Shown: piece by piece, positions 37,793 to 46,852 of the stretch | Layout: the number at the start of each line of letters is the position of its first letter | Position numbering within the stretch: position 1 is the stretch's first letter | DNA from: Sphingomonas aliaeris | Lineage (GTDB): Bacteria > Pseudomonadota > Alphaproteobacteria > Sphingomonadales > Sphingomonadaceae | Assembly (NCBI RefSeq): GCF_016743815.1 | Contig: NZ_CP061035.1 | Span: 2,110,501 to 2,174,500 of the forward strand | DNA: 64,000 nt | Direction: 5' to 3' | Translations under genes and position numbers: made by a program | The notes under the pieces: model-generated | Told to the model about the DNA's origin: nothing | What the model saw: only the letters and a program-made list of their open reading frames with translations | Databases searched by the model: none

Positions 37793-38842
37793 ATGACTGC
37801 GCACGCACATCCCATCGCATCGACCGCATCCACGACGATGCTGCCGCAACCCTATCTCCTGTTCCTGGGGGACGTGACCGAAGCCGGGTTCGCGAAAACC
37901 GCATTCGGGCTGCGCGACTGGGCCGCGGATAGCTGCGTCGGCGAATATGCGCTGCCGGGGGCGACCGTATCGACCGGGCTGGTGCAGTTGACGCCGGCAC
38001 AGGCGGCCGAACGCGGTGCCCGTTCGATGCTGATCGGCGTCGCCAATCAGGGCGGCATCATTCCGCAGGGCTGGCGCGCCTCTCTGATCGAAGCGCTGAA
38101 CGCCGGGCTGGACCTGGTCAGCGGGATGCATGCCCGCCTTGGCGAAATCCCCGGTCTCGCGGACGAGGCGGCGCGGCTGGGACGACAGTTGATCGACGTT
38201 CGCGTGCCGCCCGCCACCCTGCCCATCGCGACCGGACGCAAGCGCGTCGGCAAGAGATTGCTCACGGTCGGCACCGATTGCGCATTGGGCAAGAAATACA
38301 CCGCGCTGGCTATTGCAGGCGCCTTGTCCGAACGGGGCCTCGCCAACAATTTCCGCGCGACCGGGCAGACCGGGATCATGATCGCGGGCGGCGGCATTCC
38401 GATGGACGCCGTGGTCGCCGATTTCGAGGCTGGTGCTGCCGAGATGTTGTCGCCCGATGCCGATCCGGATCACTGGGATATCATCGAAGGGCAAGGCTCG
38501 CTGTTCCACCCCGCCTATGCCGGCGTATCGCTGGGATTGCTGCACGGCAGCCAGCCGGACGTCTTCATCGTCTGTCACGAGCCCGGACGGACGACCGTCC
38601 TGGGCGCGCCGGGGTATGACTTGCCAAGCATCGAAGAGGTCATCGCCGCGACCGTCATGCTGGGCCGGCGGACCAACCCGGACATCCGGTGCGGCGGAAT
38701 ATCGTACAACACGTCGGGCCTGGACGCCGACGAAGCCGATCGATTGATGGCGGAGGACGGTGAGCGGCTCGGCCTGCCCGTGGCCGACCCGATCCGCGGT
38801 GGCCCGGCCTTCGACAAACTCGTCGCGAATTGCCTCGCGTGA
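37793..38842 (+). CDS. dgcN: D-glutamate N-acetyltransferase DgcN (DUF1611)
   Basis: 349-residue cytoplasmic protein of the DUF1611 family, with a P-loop-like motif GTDCALGKKYT (160-170), GQTGIMIAGGGIPMDAVVAD, DIIEGQGSLFHPAYAGVSLGLLHG and CHEPGRTTVLG. Members characterised in marine proteobacteria and haloarchaea acetylate D-Glu, and the product is then racemised by DgcA. Its partner dgcA is in this window at 49048. It overlaps the transporter gene by four bases (GTGA). The assignment rests on family signatures plus the presence of dgcA. Confidence 0.9.
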   Translation: MTAHAHPIASTASTTMLPQPYLLFLGDVTEAGFAKTAFGLRDWAADSCVGEYALPGATVSTGLVQLTPAQAAERGARSMLIGVANQGGIIPQGWRASLIEALNAGLDLVSGMHARLGEIPGLADEAARLGRQLIDVRVPPATLPIATGRKRVGKRLLTVGTDCALGKKYTALAIAGALSERGLANNFRATGQTGIMIAGGGIPMDAVVADFEAGAAEMLSPDADPDHWDIIEGQGSLFHPAYAGVSLGLLHGSQPDVFIVCHEPGRTTVLGAPGYDLPSIEEVIAATVMLGRRTNPDIRCGGISYNTSGLDADEADRLMAEDGERLGLPVADPIRGGPAFDKLVANCLA

Positions 38843-39996
38843 CAGGCGCAGATCAGCCCGCCGGTACGACGTCGAGCTGGTTCCAGCGTTTCCTGCTGCC
38901 CGGATTTGCCTTCAAGGCGGTCGTGATCGGCGGCGGCTATGCGACGGGGCGCGAACTTGCCGAATTCTTCCTGCCGAGCGGGCCGTGGGGCGGGCTTGCC
39001 GGGATGATATTGGCGACGATCATCTGGAGCGTGATCTGCGCGTTGACCTTCGCTTTCGCACGAGCGGTGCAGGCGTATGATTACCGCAGTTTCTTCAAGG
39101 CTTTGCTCGGCCCGTTCTGGATCCTGTTCGAGATCGCCTATGTCGCGTTCGTCATCCTGATCCTGTCGGTGTTCGGCGCCGCCGCCGGCGCGATCGCCGC
39201 AGCCACGATGGGCGCGCCGCCGATCGTCGGAACGCTGGCGCTGACGGTCGCGATCGCGGGGTTCGCGACGTTCGGCAACAGCTCGGTCGAGCGCCTGTTC
39301 AAATGGGTCTCGTTCCTTCTGTACGGCGTCTACGCCTTGTTCATCATGCTCGCTTTGTCGGGGTTCGGCGACCGGATTGCCGCCAACTTTTCGATCGCGG
39401 CACCCGCGGACGGCTGGGCGTTGGGCGGGCTGACCTATGCGAGCTACAATATCGTCGGCGCGGTGGTGATCCTGCCTGTCGTTCGCCACATGACGAGCCA
39501 GCGTGACGCGGTGACCGCGGGCCTCGTCGCAGGACCATTGGCAATGCTGCCGGCGATCCTGTTCTTCGTCGCGATGATCGCTTTCTATCCCGGCATCGCG
39601 TCCGAGACGCTGCCATCGGACTTCCTGCTGCGTCAGTTGAACCTGCCGGCATTCCATTATCTGTTCCAGCTGATGATCTTCGCGGCTCTGCTCGAAAGCG
39701 GCTGCGGCGCCGTCCACGCAATCAACGAGCGGGTCGACACCGTGATGCGCATCAAGCGCGGGTCCGGCCTGACGCCCGCCGGTCGTGCGACGCTTGCCGC
39801 GACCCTGCTCGTCGGGTGCATCTTCGTCGCCGACCGGTTCGGCCTCGTTGCCCTGATCGGCAGCGGATACCGCTTCCTCGCCTATGTCATCCTGGCCGTT
39901 TACGTCGTCCCGCTCATCGCGCTCGGCCTGCCGCGCCTGATCCGCCACGTCGAACGGCCGATCGAGACCGTTTCTGTATTGGAGAGCAACACATGA
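38839..39996 (+). CDS. YkvI-like inner-membrane transporter
   Basis: About 385 residues with 10 transmembrane segments, in the APC-type fold group of YkvI-like proteins. The start FAFKAVVIGGGYATGRELAEFFLP has an unwound-helix GG motif of the amino-acid transporter fold. GTG at 38839 overlaps the dgcN stop (GTGA) and is preferred to the upstream TTG. Translational coupling to dgcN suggests it imports a substrate or exports a product of the D-glutamate pathway. Substrate has not been shown for this family, as far as I know. Confidence 0.8.
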   Translation: MTGADQPAGTTSSWFQRFLLPGFAFKAVVIGGGYATGRELAEFFLPSGPWGGLAGMILATIIWSVICALTFAFARAVQAYDYRSFFKALLGPFWILFEIAYVAFVILILSVFGAAAGAIAAATMGAPPIVGTLALTVAIAGFATFGNSSVERLFKWVSFLLYGVYALFIMLALSGFGDRIAANFSIAAPADGWALGGLTYASYNIVGAVVILPVVRHMTSQRDAVTAGLVAGPLAMLPAILFFVAMIAFYPGIASETLPSDFLLRQLNLPAFHYLFQLMIFAALLESGCGAVHAINERVDTVMRIKRGSGLTPAGRATLAATLLVGCIFVADRFGLVALIGSGYRFLAYVILAVYVVPLIALGLPRLIRHVERPIETVSVLESNT

Positions 39997-41471
39997 TCCT
40001 GCGTGGTTCCGCACGCCTCGGTGCAGCGCTGACCCTGGCCCTGCTTGCATCGGCCAGCCTGCCCGGCGCGGCATCGGCACAGTCCCGCCCACGCGCGACG
40101 GCAACATCCGTTGCCGCGATCGCCAGCCTCCCCGCTTTTATCGACGGCGTCGTCGCGCAGCAGATCGCGACGCGCGAAGTCGCCGGTGCGGTCGTCACCG
40201 TGGTTCAGGACGGCCGCATCGTCATGTCGCGCGGATACGGTTTCGCCGATGTCGATCGCGGCATCACCGTCGATCCGGCGACGACATTGTTCAGGCCGGG
40301 ATCGGTTTCGAAGCTGTTCACCTGGACCGCGCTGATGCAACAGATCGAACAGGGTCGCGTCCGAATGGACGACGATGTGAATACCTATCTCGACTTCAAG
40401 ATTCCGGCGTTCGAGGGCAAGCCCGTCACCGTCCGCGACCTGTTCCAGCACACCCCGGGCATGAGCGATTCCAGCGGCATTTCGACCGGCGATCCAGCAA
40501 AGGTGGAGTATTTCACCGCATGGATGAAGACGCATATTCCGCGCCGTATCTGGGCACCGGGAACCGAGACGTCCTACTCCAATTACGGCGCCGCACTCGC
40601 GGGATACATCGTGGAAAAAGTATCGGGCGTGCCGTTTGCCGATTATGCCGAGCGCAACATCTTCCGGCCGCTGGGGATGAAGACGACGACGTTCCGGGAG
40701 GATCTGGCGCCGTCCCTGCGACAGCGCGCGGCGCTGGGCTACAAGGTCGAGGGTGGACGCTTCGTCGCGCAGCCGGTCGAATATTATGGCGTCATCCTGC
40801 CCGCCGGATCCGCCTCCGCGCCGGGTGACGAGATGGCCCGCTTCATGCTGGCGATGCTCGGTGGTGGACAGTTGAACGGCGTGCGCATCCTCAAGCCGCA
40901 GTCGGTGAAATTGCTGATGTCGGACAGCTTCGCCAACGTCGCGGGGCTTCCTGGGATGGCGCACGGCTTCATGGTACGCGGATGGGGATCCACCCGGTTG
41001 GTGGGACATGGCGGCAACACGCGCGATTTCCACTCCGATCTCGTGCTCGCGCCGGATCGGGGCTTCGGCATCTTCATATCGATGACCGGTGGCGAAGGCA
41101 GCTATGGCGCGCGTACCGAACTTGCCGATGCTGTTCTTGGACGGATGTTCCCGCAATCCGCCTCGGTTCGCCAGGCCGGTCCGGCGCCGCGATATGTGGG
41201 CAGCTACCGGACCAACCGGCGCGACTATGCCCTTGCCGTCAATCCGGACCGTGACCTGAAGGTCTCGGTTGCCGGGCCGTCGCTGCTCAAGCTCGACCAA
41301 AACGGCCGCACGTCATCGTGGCAGCGGATCGGGGCCGACACGTACGAGCAGGTCACCGGGGCGCGACAGGGCGGCCCATATGACCGGCTGCGCTTCTATG
41401 GCGACGGACGCGATCCACGCCTGTCCTTCGCATCGCAGCCGCACGTCACCTATCACTTCGTCAAATCCTGA
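39993..41471 (+). CDS. Serine hydrolase, beta-lactamase/D-aminopeptidase family (copy 1)
   Basis: 492-residue exported penicillin-binding-fold hydrolase. Signal peptide ends about residue 30 (GAASAQS). Catalytic motifs are S104-VSK, YSN in ETSYSNYGAA, and HGG in VGHGGNTRDF. Family members include D-aminopeptidases, DD-peptidases and esterases. The ATG overlaps the transporter stop (ATGA). Together with copies 2 and 3 it probably acts on peptides with D-residues, an inference from the dgcN context. Confidence 0.88.
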   Translation: MILRGSARLGAALTLALLASASLPGAASAQSRPRATATSVAAIASLPAFIDGVVAQQIATREVAGAVVTVVQDGRIVMSRGYGFADVDRGITVDPATTLFRPGSVSKLFTWTALMQQIEQGRVRMDDDVNTYLDFKIPAFEGKPVTVRDLFQHTPGMSDSSGISTGDPAKVEYFTAWMKTHIPRRIWAPGTETSYSNYGAALAGYIVEKVSGVPFADYAERNIFRPLGMKTTTFREDLAPSLRQRAALGYKVEGGRFVAQPVEYYGVILPAGSASAPGDEMARFMLAMLGGGQLNGVRILKPQSVKLLMSDSFANVAGLPGMAHGFMVRGWGSTRLVGHGGNTRDFHSDLVLAPDRGFGIFISMTGGEGSYGARTELADAVLGRMFPQSASVRQAGPAPRYVGSYRTNRRDYALAVNPDRDLKVSVAGPSLLKLDQNGRTSSWQRIGADTYEQVTGARQGGPYDRLRFYGDGRDPRLSFASQPHVTYHFVKS

Positions 41472-41482
41472 AGGAAGACGCG

Positions 41483-43075
41483 ATGCCGATCAGCCTTCAC
41501 CGACGCATTGGCGGCACCGGCCTCGCGATCTCGCTGGCGTTGGCGCCCGGACTGGCATTGGCCGATCCGCCGGCCGGCTTCGATGCGCGGGTAGAGGCGC
41601 TGCGCAAGGCGATCGGCGTCCCCGGAATGGCGATCGCCATCGTCGAGAATGGCCGTACCACGCTGGCCAAGGGCTATGGCGTGAGACGGATCGACCGCAA
41701 CGATCCCGTCACGCCGGACACGATTTTTCCCAACGGATCGACGGGCAAGGCTTTTACGACTGCGGCGCTCGCGGTGCTTGTCGACCAGGGCAAGATCGGC
41801 TGGGATGACAAGGTGATCGATCGCCTGCCCGGCTTTCAGATGTACGATCCCTATGTCACGCGCGAGATGACGATCCGCGACCTGCTCGTGCATCGCAGCG
41901 GTCTCGGGCTCGGCGCGGGCGACCTGCTGTTCGTGCCGAGCAGCAACCTGACGCGGCGCGAGGCCGTGCGACGCCTGCGCTTCATCAAACCGGCGACCAG
42001 CTTCCGCAGCGGATATGCCTATGACAACATCCTCTACATGGTGGCGGGCCAGTTGATCGAGGAGGTCAGCGGGCAAAGCTGGGAAACGTTCGTCGAACAG
42101 AACGTCTTGCGCGCGGGCGGGATGAAGACCGCGACATCCGACGAAAAACGCTTCTCCACGCGCGACCGGGCGTTTCCGCACGCGCGGATCAACGGAGCAT
42201 TCCGCGGCCTCGGGGATCAGGAACTGCTGGACGAACGCAAGGAACTGGGGCGGATCGCTGCGCCGGCCGGCGGCCTGGCCGTCAGTGCGCGCGACATGGC
42301 GCGCTGGATCACGATCCAGCTTGCGCACGGCAAACTGCCGGGCGGCGGCCAACTGTTCAGTGAGCGTCAGTCCGCCGAGATGTGGAAGCCCGCAGTACTG
42401 ACGCCGGGCGGGCAGTTGCCACCGCCACTCGACGCCGCATCGCCGATGTTCAGCGCCTATGCGCTCGGCTGGTCGGTAAGCGACTATAAAGGCGCGAAAA
42501 TCGTCTCCCACGATGGGGCGGTGTTCGGTTTCCAGGCCACCGTGGTGATGATCCCGGAAAAGAATATCGGCTTTTCAATGCTGATCAATTCCGAGGATGG
42601 CGAGCTGGTCCGCGGTTTGATGTACCAGTTGCTCGATCATTATCTCGACAAGCCGACGCAGGATTGGGCAACGGACTGGCGCGCCTACAAGCGTGCGCGG
42701 CAGCAGCGGGCGGCGGCGACGCTGTCCGCTGCGGCGGCACAGCCGGTCGCGGTCGGTCCATCGCTGCCCTTGGCCAAATATGCCGGGGAGTATGCCGATC
42801 CGTGGTACGGGCCGATCGCTATCCGCGCGGAGGGCAATGCGCTTCGGATCGATTTCAAGCAATCGCCCGGTCTCACCGGCACGCTCGATCACTGGCAGTA
42901 TGACAGTTTCCGCACGCGCTGGGACGATAAGAGCTTCGAACCTGCCTACGTCACCTTCGCGCTGGATCCGATGGGCAAGATCGACCGGATCACGATGCGC
43001 CCGGTCTCTCCGGTCGCCGACTTCAGCTGGGACTTCCAGGACCTGCTGTTCACGCCAGTGAGCGCGGGCAAGTGA
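41483..43075 (+). CDS. Serine hydrolase with DUF3471 domain (copy 2)
   Basis: 530 residues with a signal peptide (about 1-28, ending LALADPP). The serine beta-lactamase-like domain has S86-TGK, AYDN for the YxN motif and SHDG for the third motif. A C-terminal DUF3471-like beta domain (about 420-525, starting PLAKYAGEYADPWYG) follows. This two-domain layout is common in D-aminopeptidase-type hydrolases. It lies 11 bases after copy 1. Confidence 0.88.
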   Translation: MPISLHRRIGGTGLAISLALAPGLALADPPAGFDARVEALRKAIGVPGMAIAIVENGRTTLAKGYGVRRIDRNDPVTPDTIFPNGSTGKAFTTAALAVLVDQGKIGWDDKVIDRLPGFQMYDPYVTREMTIRDLLVHRSGLGLGAGDLLFVPSSNLTRREAVRRLRFIKPATSFRSGYAYDNILYMVAGQLIEEVSGQSWETFVEQNVLRAGGMKTATSDEKRFSTRDRAFPHARINGAFRGLGDQELLDERKELGRIAAPAGGLAVSARDMARWITIQLAHGKLPGGGQLFSERQSAEMWKPAVLTPGGQLPPPLDAASPMFSAYALGWSVSDYKGAKIVSHDGAVFGFQATVVMIPEKNIGFSMLINSEDGELVRGLMYQLLDHYLDKPTQDWATDWRAYKRARQQRAAATLSAAAAQPVAVGPSLPLAKYAGEYADPWYGPIAIRAEGNALRIDFKQSPGLTGTLDHWQYDSFRTRWDDKSFEPAYVTFALDPMGKIDRITMRPVSPVADFSWDFQDLLFTPVSAGK

Positions 43076-43136
43076 ACCTTGCCCCCGCCCCTTGCGCCGC
43101 GATCCACGCCTTCTGCCCTCGTCCGGAGATGCTATC

Positions 43137-45110
43137 ATGAAACTCGCATTCGCTCTGGCATTGCTCGCCCTGCCCCTGCCCGCACTCCCCCTGCCCGCAA
43201 TGGCGCAAGTCGCCGCCACCGCCGACACGCCGGGCAATACGGCTAGCGGCATCGCCTTCATCCAGCCGCGCGACTGGACGCGCACGACCGCCGGCAACGC
43301 GACGATCTTCGCCGCGCCGGAAGGAACGCTGAAGATCGCGGTGGTCGAGGTCGGTGCCGCTACCGATGCCAGCGCCGCGGCTAAAGCCGGATGGAGCGCC
43401 TTTTCCCCGCAATCCAATCGCAGGCCCCGGCTCGTCACTCCGGCCGCGCCCGGCGACGGCTGGGACGAGCGGGTCAGCCTCGCCTATGAGACTGCACCCA
43501 GCGAACGCGCCGCGGTCTCGGCGCTCGCGTTGCGAAAAGGTACGGCATGGACCGTCGTCATCACCGAGGGATCGGAAGCGGTCGCCAACAAGCGATCCGC
43601 GGCGACGGGGACGATCGTCGGCAGCTTGCGCCCGGCTGGTTACCAGCGCGAAACCTTTGCCGGGAAGACCGCACATCGCCTTACGCCGGAGCGTATCACG
43701 CTGCTTCGGGATTTTGTGGCGGATGCGGCGAAGACGCTCGAAGTGCCCGGCGTGGGGCTCGCGCTGATCGATAACGGAAAGGTCGTCTGGCAGGGCGGTA
43801 TCGGAGTCCGCGCGCTCGGCTCGACCCAACCCGTCACGGCGCATACGAAATTCATGATCGCGTCGAATACCAAGGGCATGGCGACGCTGTTGCTGTCCGT
43901 GCTGGCGGATGAAGGCAAGCTGCGCTGGGACCAGAAGGTCACCGAACTGTATCCGCAATTTCGTCTGGGCAGCGACGAGGTGACCCGGTCCGTCGAGGTC
44001 CGCCATCTGGTATGCGCCTGCACCGGCCTGCCGCGTAAGGACTATGCCTTCATCCTTGCCGATGGCGGCGCCCCGGCGTCCGACACCTTCACCCAGCTTG
44101 CCGTGACGCAGCCGACCAGCAAGTTCGGCGAGCTGTTCCAGTACAACAACCTTATGGCATCGGCGGCGGGATATCTCGGGGGGCATCTTGCCTATCCGGA
44201 CATGGAGATCGGCGCGGCGTTCGACCGTGCGATGCAGACGCGGATATTCACGCCGCTTGGCATGCGCGACACGACGTTCGATTTGAAGATCGGCGAAAGC
44301 GGCGATTGGGCGCAACCCCACAGCTACGATATCGACGGCCGGATGACGTTGATGACGAACGGGTTCAACCATCTGATCGTGCCGCATCGCCCGGCCGGCG
44401 GTGCGTGGTCAAGCGCGGCCGATATGACGCGCTACGTCCAGCTGGAACTCAGCAAGGGGATCGGCCCGAACGGCAAGCGGATCGTCAGCGAGGCGAATAT
44501 CCTGGAGCGCCGGAAGCACAATGTCTCGCTGGGTGAAGACGCCTGGTACGGTATGGGGCTGATGGACCGGACCGAGTCCGGGGTCAACGTCGTCACGCAT
44601 GGCGGGACTTTGCAGGGGTATCACAGCAATTTTTACGCCCTGCCGGAATCCGGCATCGGCGCCGTCATCCTGACCAACTCGGACACCGGCCCGGCGATGT
44701 TCGCGCCGTTCCTGCGCCGCATCCTGGAAGTGGTTTATGACGGGAAGCCGGAAGCGGTGCAGGCGATCGCGCCGGCAGCAGCGCGACAGAAGGCGAGTGT
44801 CGCCGCGCGACGTGCGCGCCTGACGGTTCCGGGCGACGCTGCGGTGCTCAACGGACTAGCCTCGGCGTATCGCTCCCCGGAAGGGCTGAACCTTACGGTC
44901 CGCGATCGCGACGGGGCGAAATGGGTAACCGCCGGGTTCATCGAAGGCCCTGCCGCCACGCGGAAAAATACCGATGGATCGGTATCTCTGGTGACGGTCG
45001 CGCCCGGGTCTATTGGGGTCGACGCGCTGATCGGCACGGCGGGCGGCAAGCGCACGCTGTCGATCCGCGATAGCCAGCATGAATATCTCTATACCGAGGT
45101 TGCGCAGTAA
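43137..45110 (+). CDS. Serine hydrolase with extra N-terminal domain (copy 3)
   Basis: 657 residues; ATG at 43137 is chosen for the signal peptide that follows (ending PAMAQV). An extra domain of about 150 residues (roughly 30-180) precedes the catalytic domain. The catalytic domain has SNTK for SxxK, QYNN for YxN and THGG for the third motif. A beta-rich C-terminal domain follows (about 555-657). Last gene of the operon begun by the M19 protein, and followed by a terminator. Confidence 0.88.
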   Translation: MKLAFALALLALPLPALPLPAMAQVAATADTPGNTASGIAFIQPRDWTRTTAGNATIFAAPEGTLKIAVVEVGAATDASAAAKAGWSAFSPQSNRRPRLVTPAAPGDGWDERVSLAYETAPSERAAVSALALRKGTAWTVVITEGSEAVANKRSAATGTIVGSLRPAGYQRETFAGKTAHRLTPERITLLRDFVADAAKTLEVPGVGLALIDNGKVVWQGGIGVRALGSTQPVTAHTKFMIASNTKGMATLLLSVLADEGKLRWDQKVTELYPQFRLGSDEVTRSVEVRHLVCACTGLPRKDYAFILADGGAPASDTFTQLAVTQPTSKFGELFQYNNLMASAAGYLGGHLAYPDMEIGAAFDRAMQTRIFTPLGMRDTTFDLKIGESGDWAQPHSYDIDGRMTLMTNGFNHLIVPHRPAGGAWSSAADMTRYVQLELSKGIGPNGKRIVSEANILERRKHNVSLGEDAWYGMGLMDRTESGVNVVTHGGTLQGYHSNFYALPESGIGAVILTNSDTGPAMFAPFLRRILEVVYDGKPEAVQAIAPAAARQKASVAARRARLTVPGDAAVLNGLASAYRSPEGLNLTVRDRDGAKWVTAGFIEGPAATRKNTDGSVSLVTVAPGSIGVDALIGTAGGKRTLSIRDSQHEYLYTEVAQ

Positions 45111-45133
45111 GGGCTGGTCGACGCGTTGCATCT

Positions 45134-45161
45134 GGCCGTCCGGTCATCCGGACGGCCTTTT
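45134..45161 (+). terminator. Terminator of the dgcN operon
   Basis: Perfect 10-base stem GGCCGTCCGG (45134-45143) / CCGGACGGCC (45148-45157), loop TCAT, then TTTT. It lies between the end of serine hydrolase copy 3 and the convergent deacylase gene. Confidence 0.9.
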
Positions 45162-45165
45162 CTGT

Positions 45166-46787
45166 TCAGATTTCGCAGCGATGGCGCAGCACCATTCCGC
45201 TCCGCGATCCGGTCGGCTGCCCTCCGCGAATTGCTAAGACACCGTTGACGATCACCTCGCCAATCCCCTCGGCGGGGGCGGTCGACGCATCGTAGGTCGC
45301 GCGGTCGCGGATCTTCGCGGCATCGAACACGACGATATCTGCGCGCATGGTCTCACGGAGCATGCCGCGGTCGGACAAGCCCAGGCGGCTTGCCGGCAGC
45401 GAGGTCATCTTGCGGACGGCATCCTCCAGTGTCAGCACGCCGCGCGCGTTGACATATTCGGCGATGATACGCGGGAAGGTGCCGTGCGCGCGCGGGTGCC
45501 CGTTGCCCAGCGTTTCGGGGGGCACTGTCTTGTCTGTGACCGATGCGTCGGTGCCGACGCTGACCCACGGCTTCTTCATCGCCAGCGCGACGTCGCGCTC
45601 ATCCATCATGAAGTACAGCGCCCCTGCCCGTTTGGGCAGCGCGGCGAGCCAGATATCCCAAGCCGCATCCGCCGGATCGCGGCCCAGCGCGGCGCCGATG
45701 TCCGCGAAACTCTTCCCTTCGAACTTCTTGTATTCGGTGCTTTGCGCGCTCGAGAGAACGACATTCTTCCAACCGCCCGATGCATTGACCAGGTTCGACC
45801 AGTCTGGCTGCGGCCCGGCCTTCAGTTCCTTCTTCAGCTGCGCCCGGACCGCGGGGTCGCGTAGCGCCGCATGTGCGGCCTCGCGGCCCTTGGCGAAGAC
45901 GTGCGTCGGGATGGTCACGTCCAGTCCGGTGCCGCCGGCGACATAGGGATAGATGTCGGCGGCGATATCGACGCCCCGCGCCCGGGCCGCCTCGATCCGA
46001 GCATCCGCCTGGGGCATCAACTTGCCCCACATCGGCGCATAAGCCGCCTTGATGTGGAAGATTTCTACCCGCGCGCCGCTCTTTTCGCCGATAGCGACGG
46101 CCTCGTCGATCGCGGTCAGCAGCTTGTCGCTTTCGTCGCGCATATGGGTCGCGTACAGCCCGCCGCAACGCCCCGCGACCGTCGCCATCCGCGTAAGATC
46201 GGTGGCCGACTGGAACGTCGCAGGGGAATAGATCAATGCGCTGGATACACCGAACGCACCCGCCTTCATCGCGGTGCGGACTTCGGCCTCCATTGCCCGC
46301 AATTGCGCTTCGGTCGGCGAGCCGGCGGCATCACCCATGACTTTCACCCGCGCCTGAACCGCGCCATAGGTCGTGCCGAAATTCAGTCCGATGCCGGTCT
46401 TTTCCAGCGTGGTGAAATACCCCGCGAGTTCTGCCGCCGGCACGGCAGTGCCCCCTCCCCGGCCATCAGGGTCGTGACGCCCATCCGCAGCTTGCTGACC
46501 GCGGAACCGTCATTCAACAGCGCGCGCTGCGAATGATCGAGCATGTCGATGAAGCCCGGTGCTACATATCGCCCCGTCGCGTCGATCTCTTCCCGGCCGC
46601 GCCCATCGATCCTGCCGATCTTGACGATGCGTCCGTCGCGGATGGCGACATCCGCCCGCACCCAGGGATTGCCGGCGCCGTCGAGCACACGACCGCCACG
46701 AATGACGACATCCCAGTCCGGCCGGTCCGGGACGGGCGCCGCGCCGATCAGCAAGAGTGATATCGCGCTCCGGATCCAGGGGGTCAT
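45166..46787 (-). pseudogene. N-acyl-D-amino-acid deacylase-like amidohydrolase (copy 1), frameshifted
   Basis: About 540 residues when repaired: signal peptide, small beta domain (VVIRGGRVLDGAGNPWVRADVAI), then the TIM-barrel of D-aminoacylases with THMRDE, EIFHIKAA, and TSLPASRLGLSDRGML near the end. The frame breaks at the C5 run 46451-46455; adding one base reads GEGGTAVPAAELAGYF through the join. The usual HxH is reduced (FIDMLDHSQ), and the metal-ligand Cys loop reads GEGG. These features mark a divergent subfamily. The ribosome site is inside a possible hairpin (46795-46844). Downstream of the M19-regulator pair. Confidence 0.85.
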
Positions 46788-46794
46788 GCCAACA

Positions 46795-46844
46795 TCTCCA
46801 GATAGTTATACCGACACCCGGATGGTGCGCGACCTATCTGGAGA
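46795..46844 (-). promoter_or_regulatory. Inverted repeat covering the deacylase ribosome-binding site
   Basis: TCTCCAGATAG (46795-46805) and CTATCTGGAGA (46834-46844) are a perfect 11-base inverted repeat with 28 bases between. On the minus-strand transcript the second-read arm contains GGAGA, the ribosome site for the ATG at 46787, and the first-read arm contains its exact complement. Folding would hide the ribosome site. It could instead be a DNA dyad for a repressor. Confidence 0.6.
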
Positions 46845-46852
46845 ATACAATC

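Noticed and set aside
36539..40107. Very long open frames on the minus strand opposite the M19, dgcN and transporter genes
   Set aside because: They are Arg/Pro/Gln-rich with no family motif, lie fully opposite well-supported genes, and are the usual by-product of high-GC codon bias.
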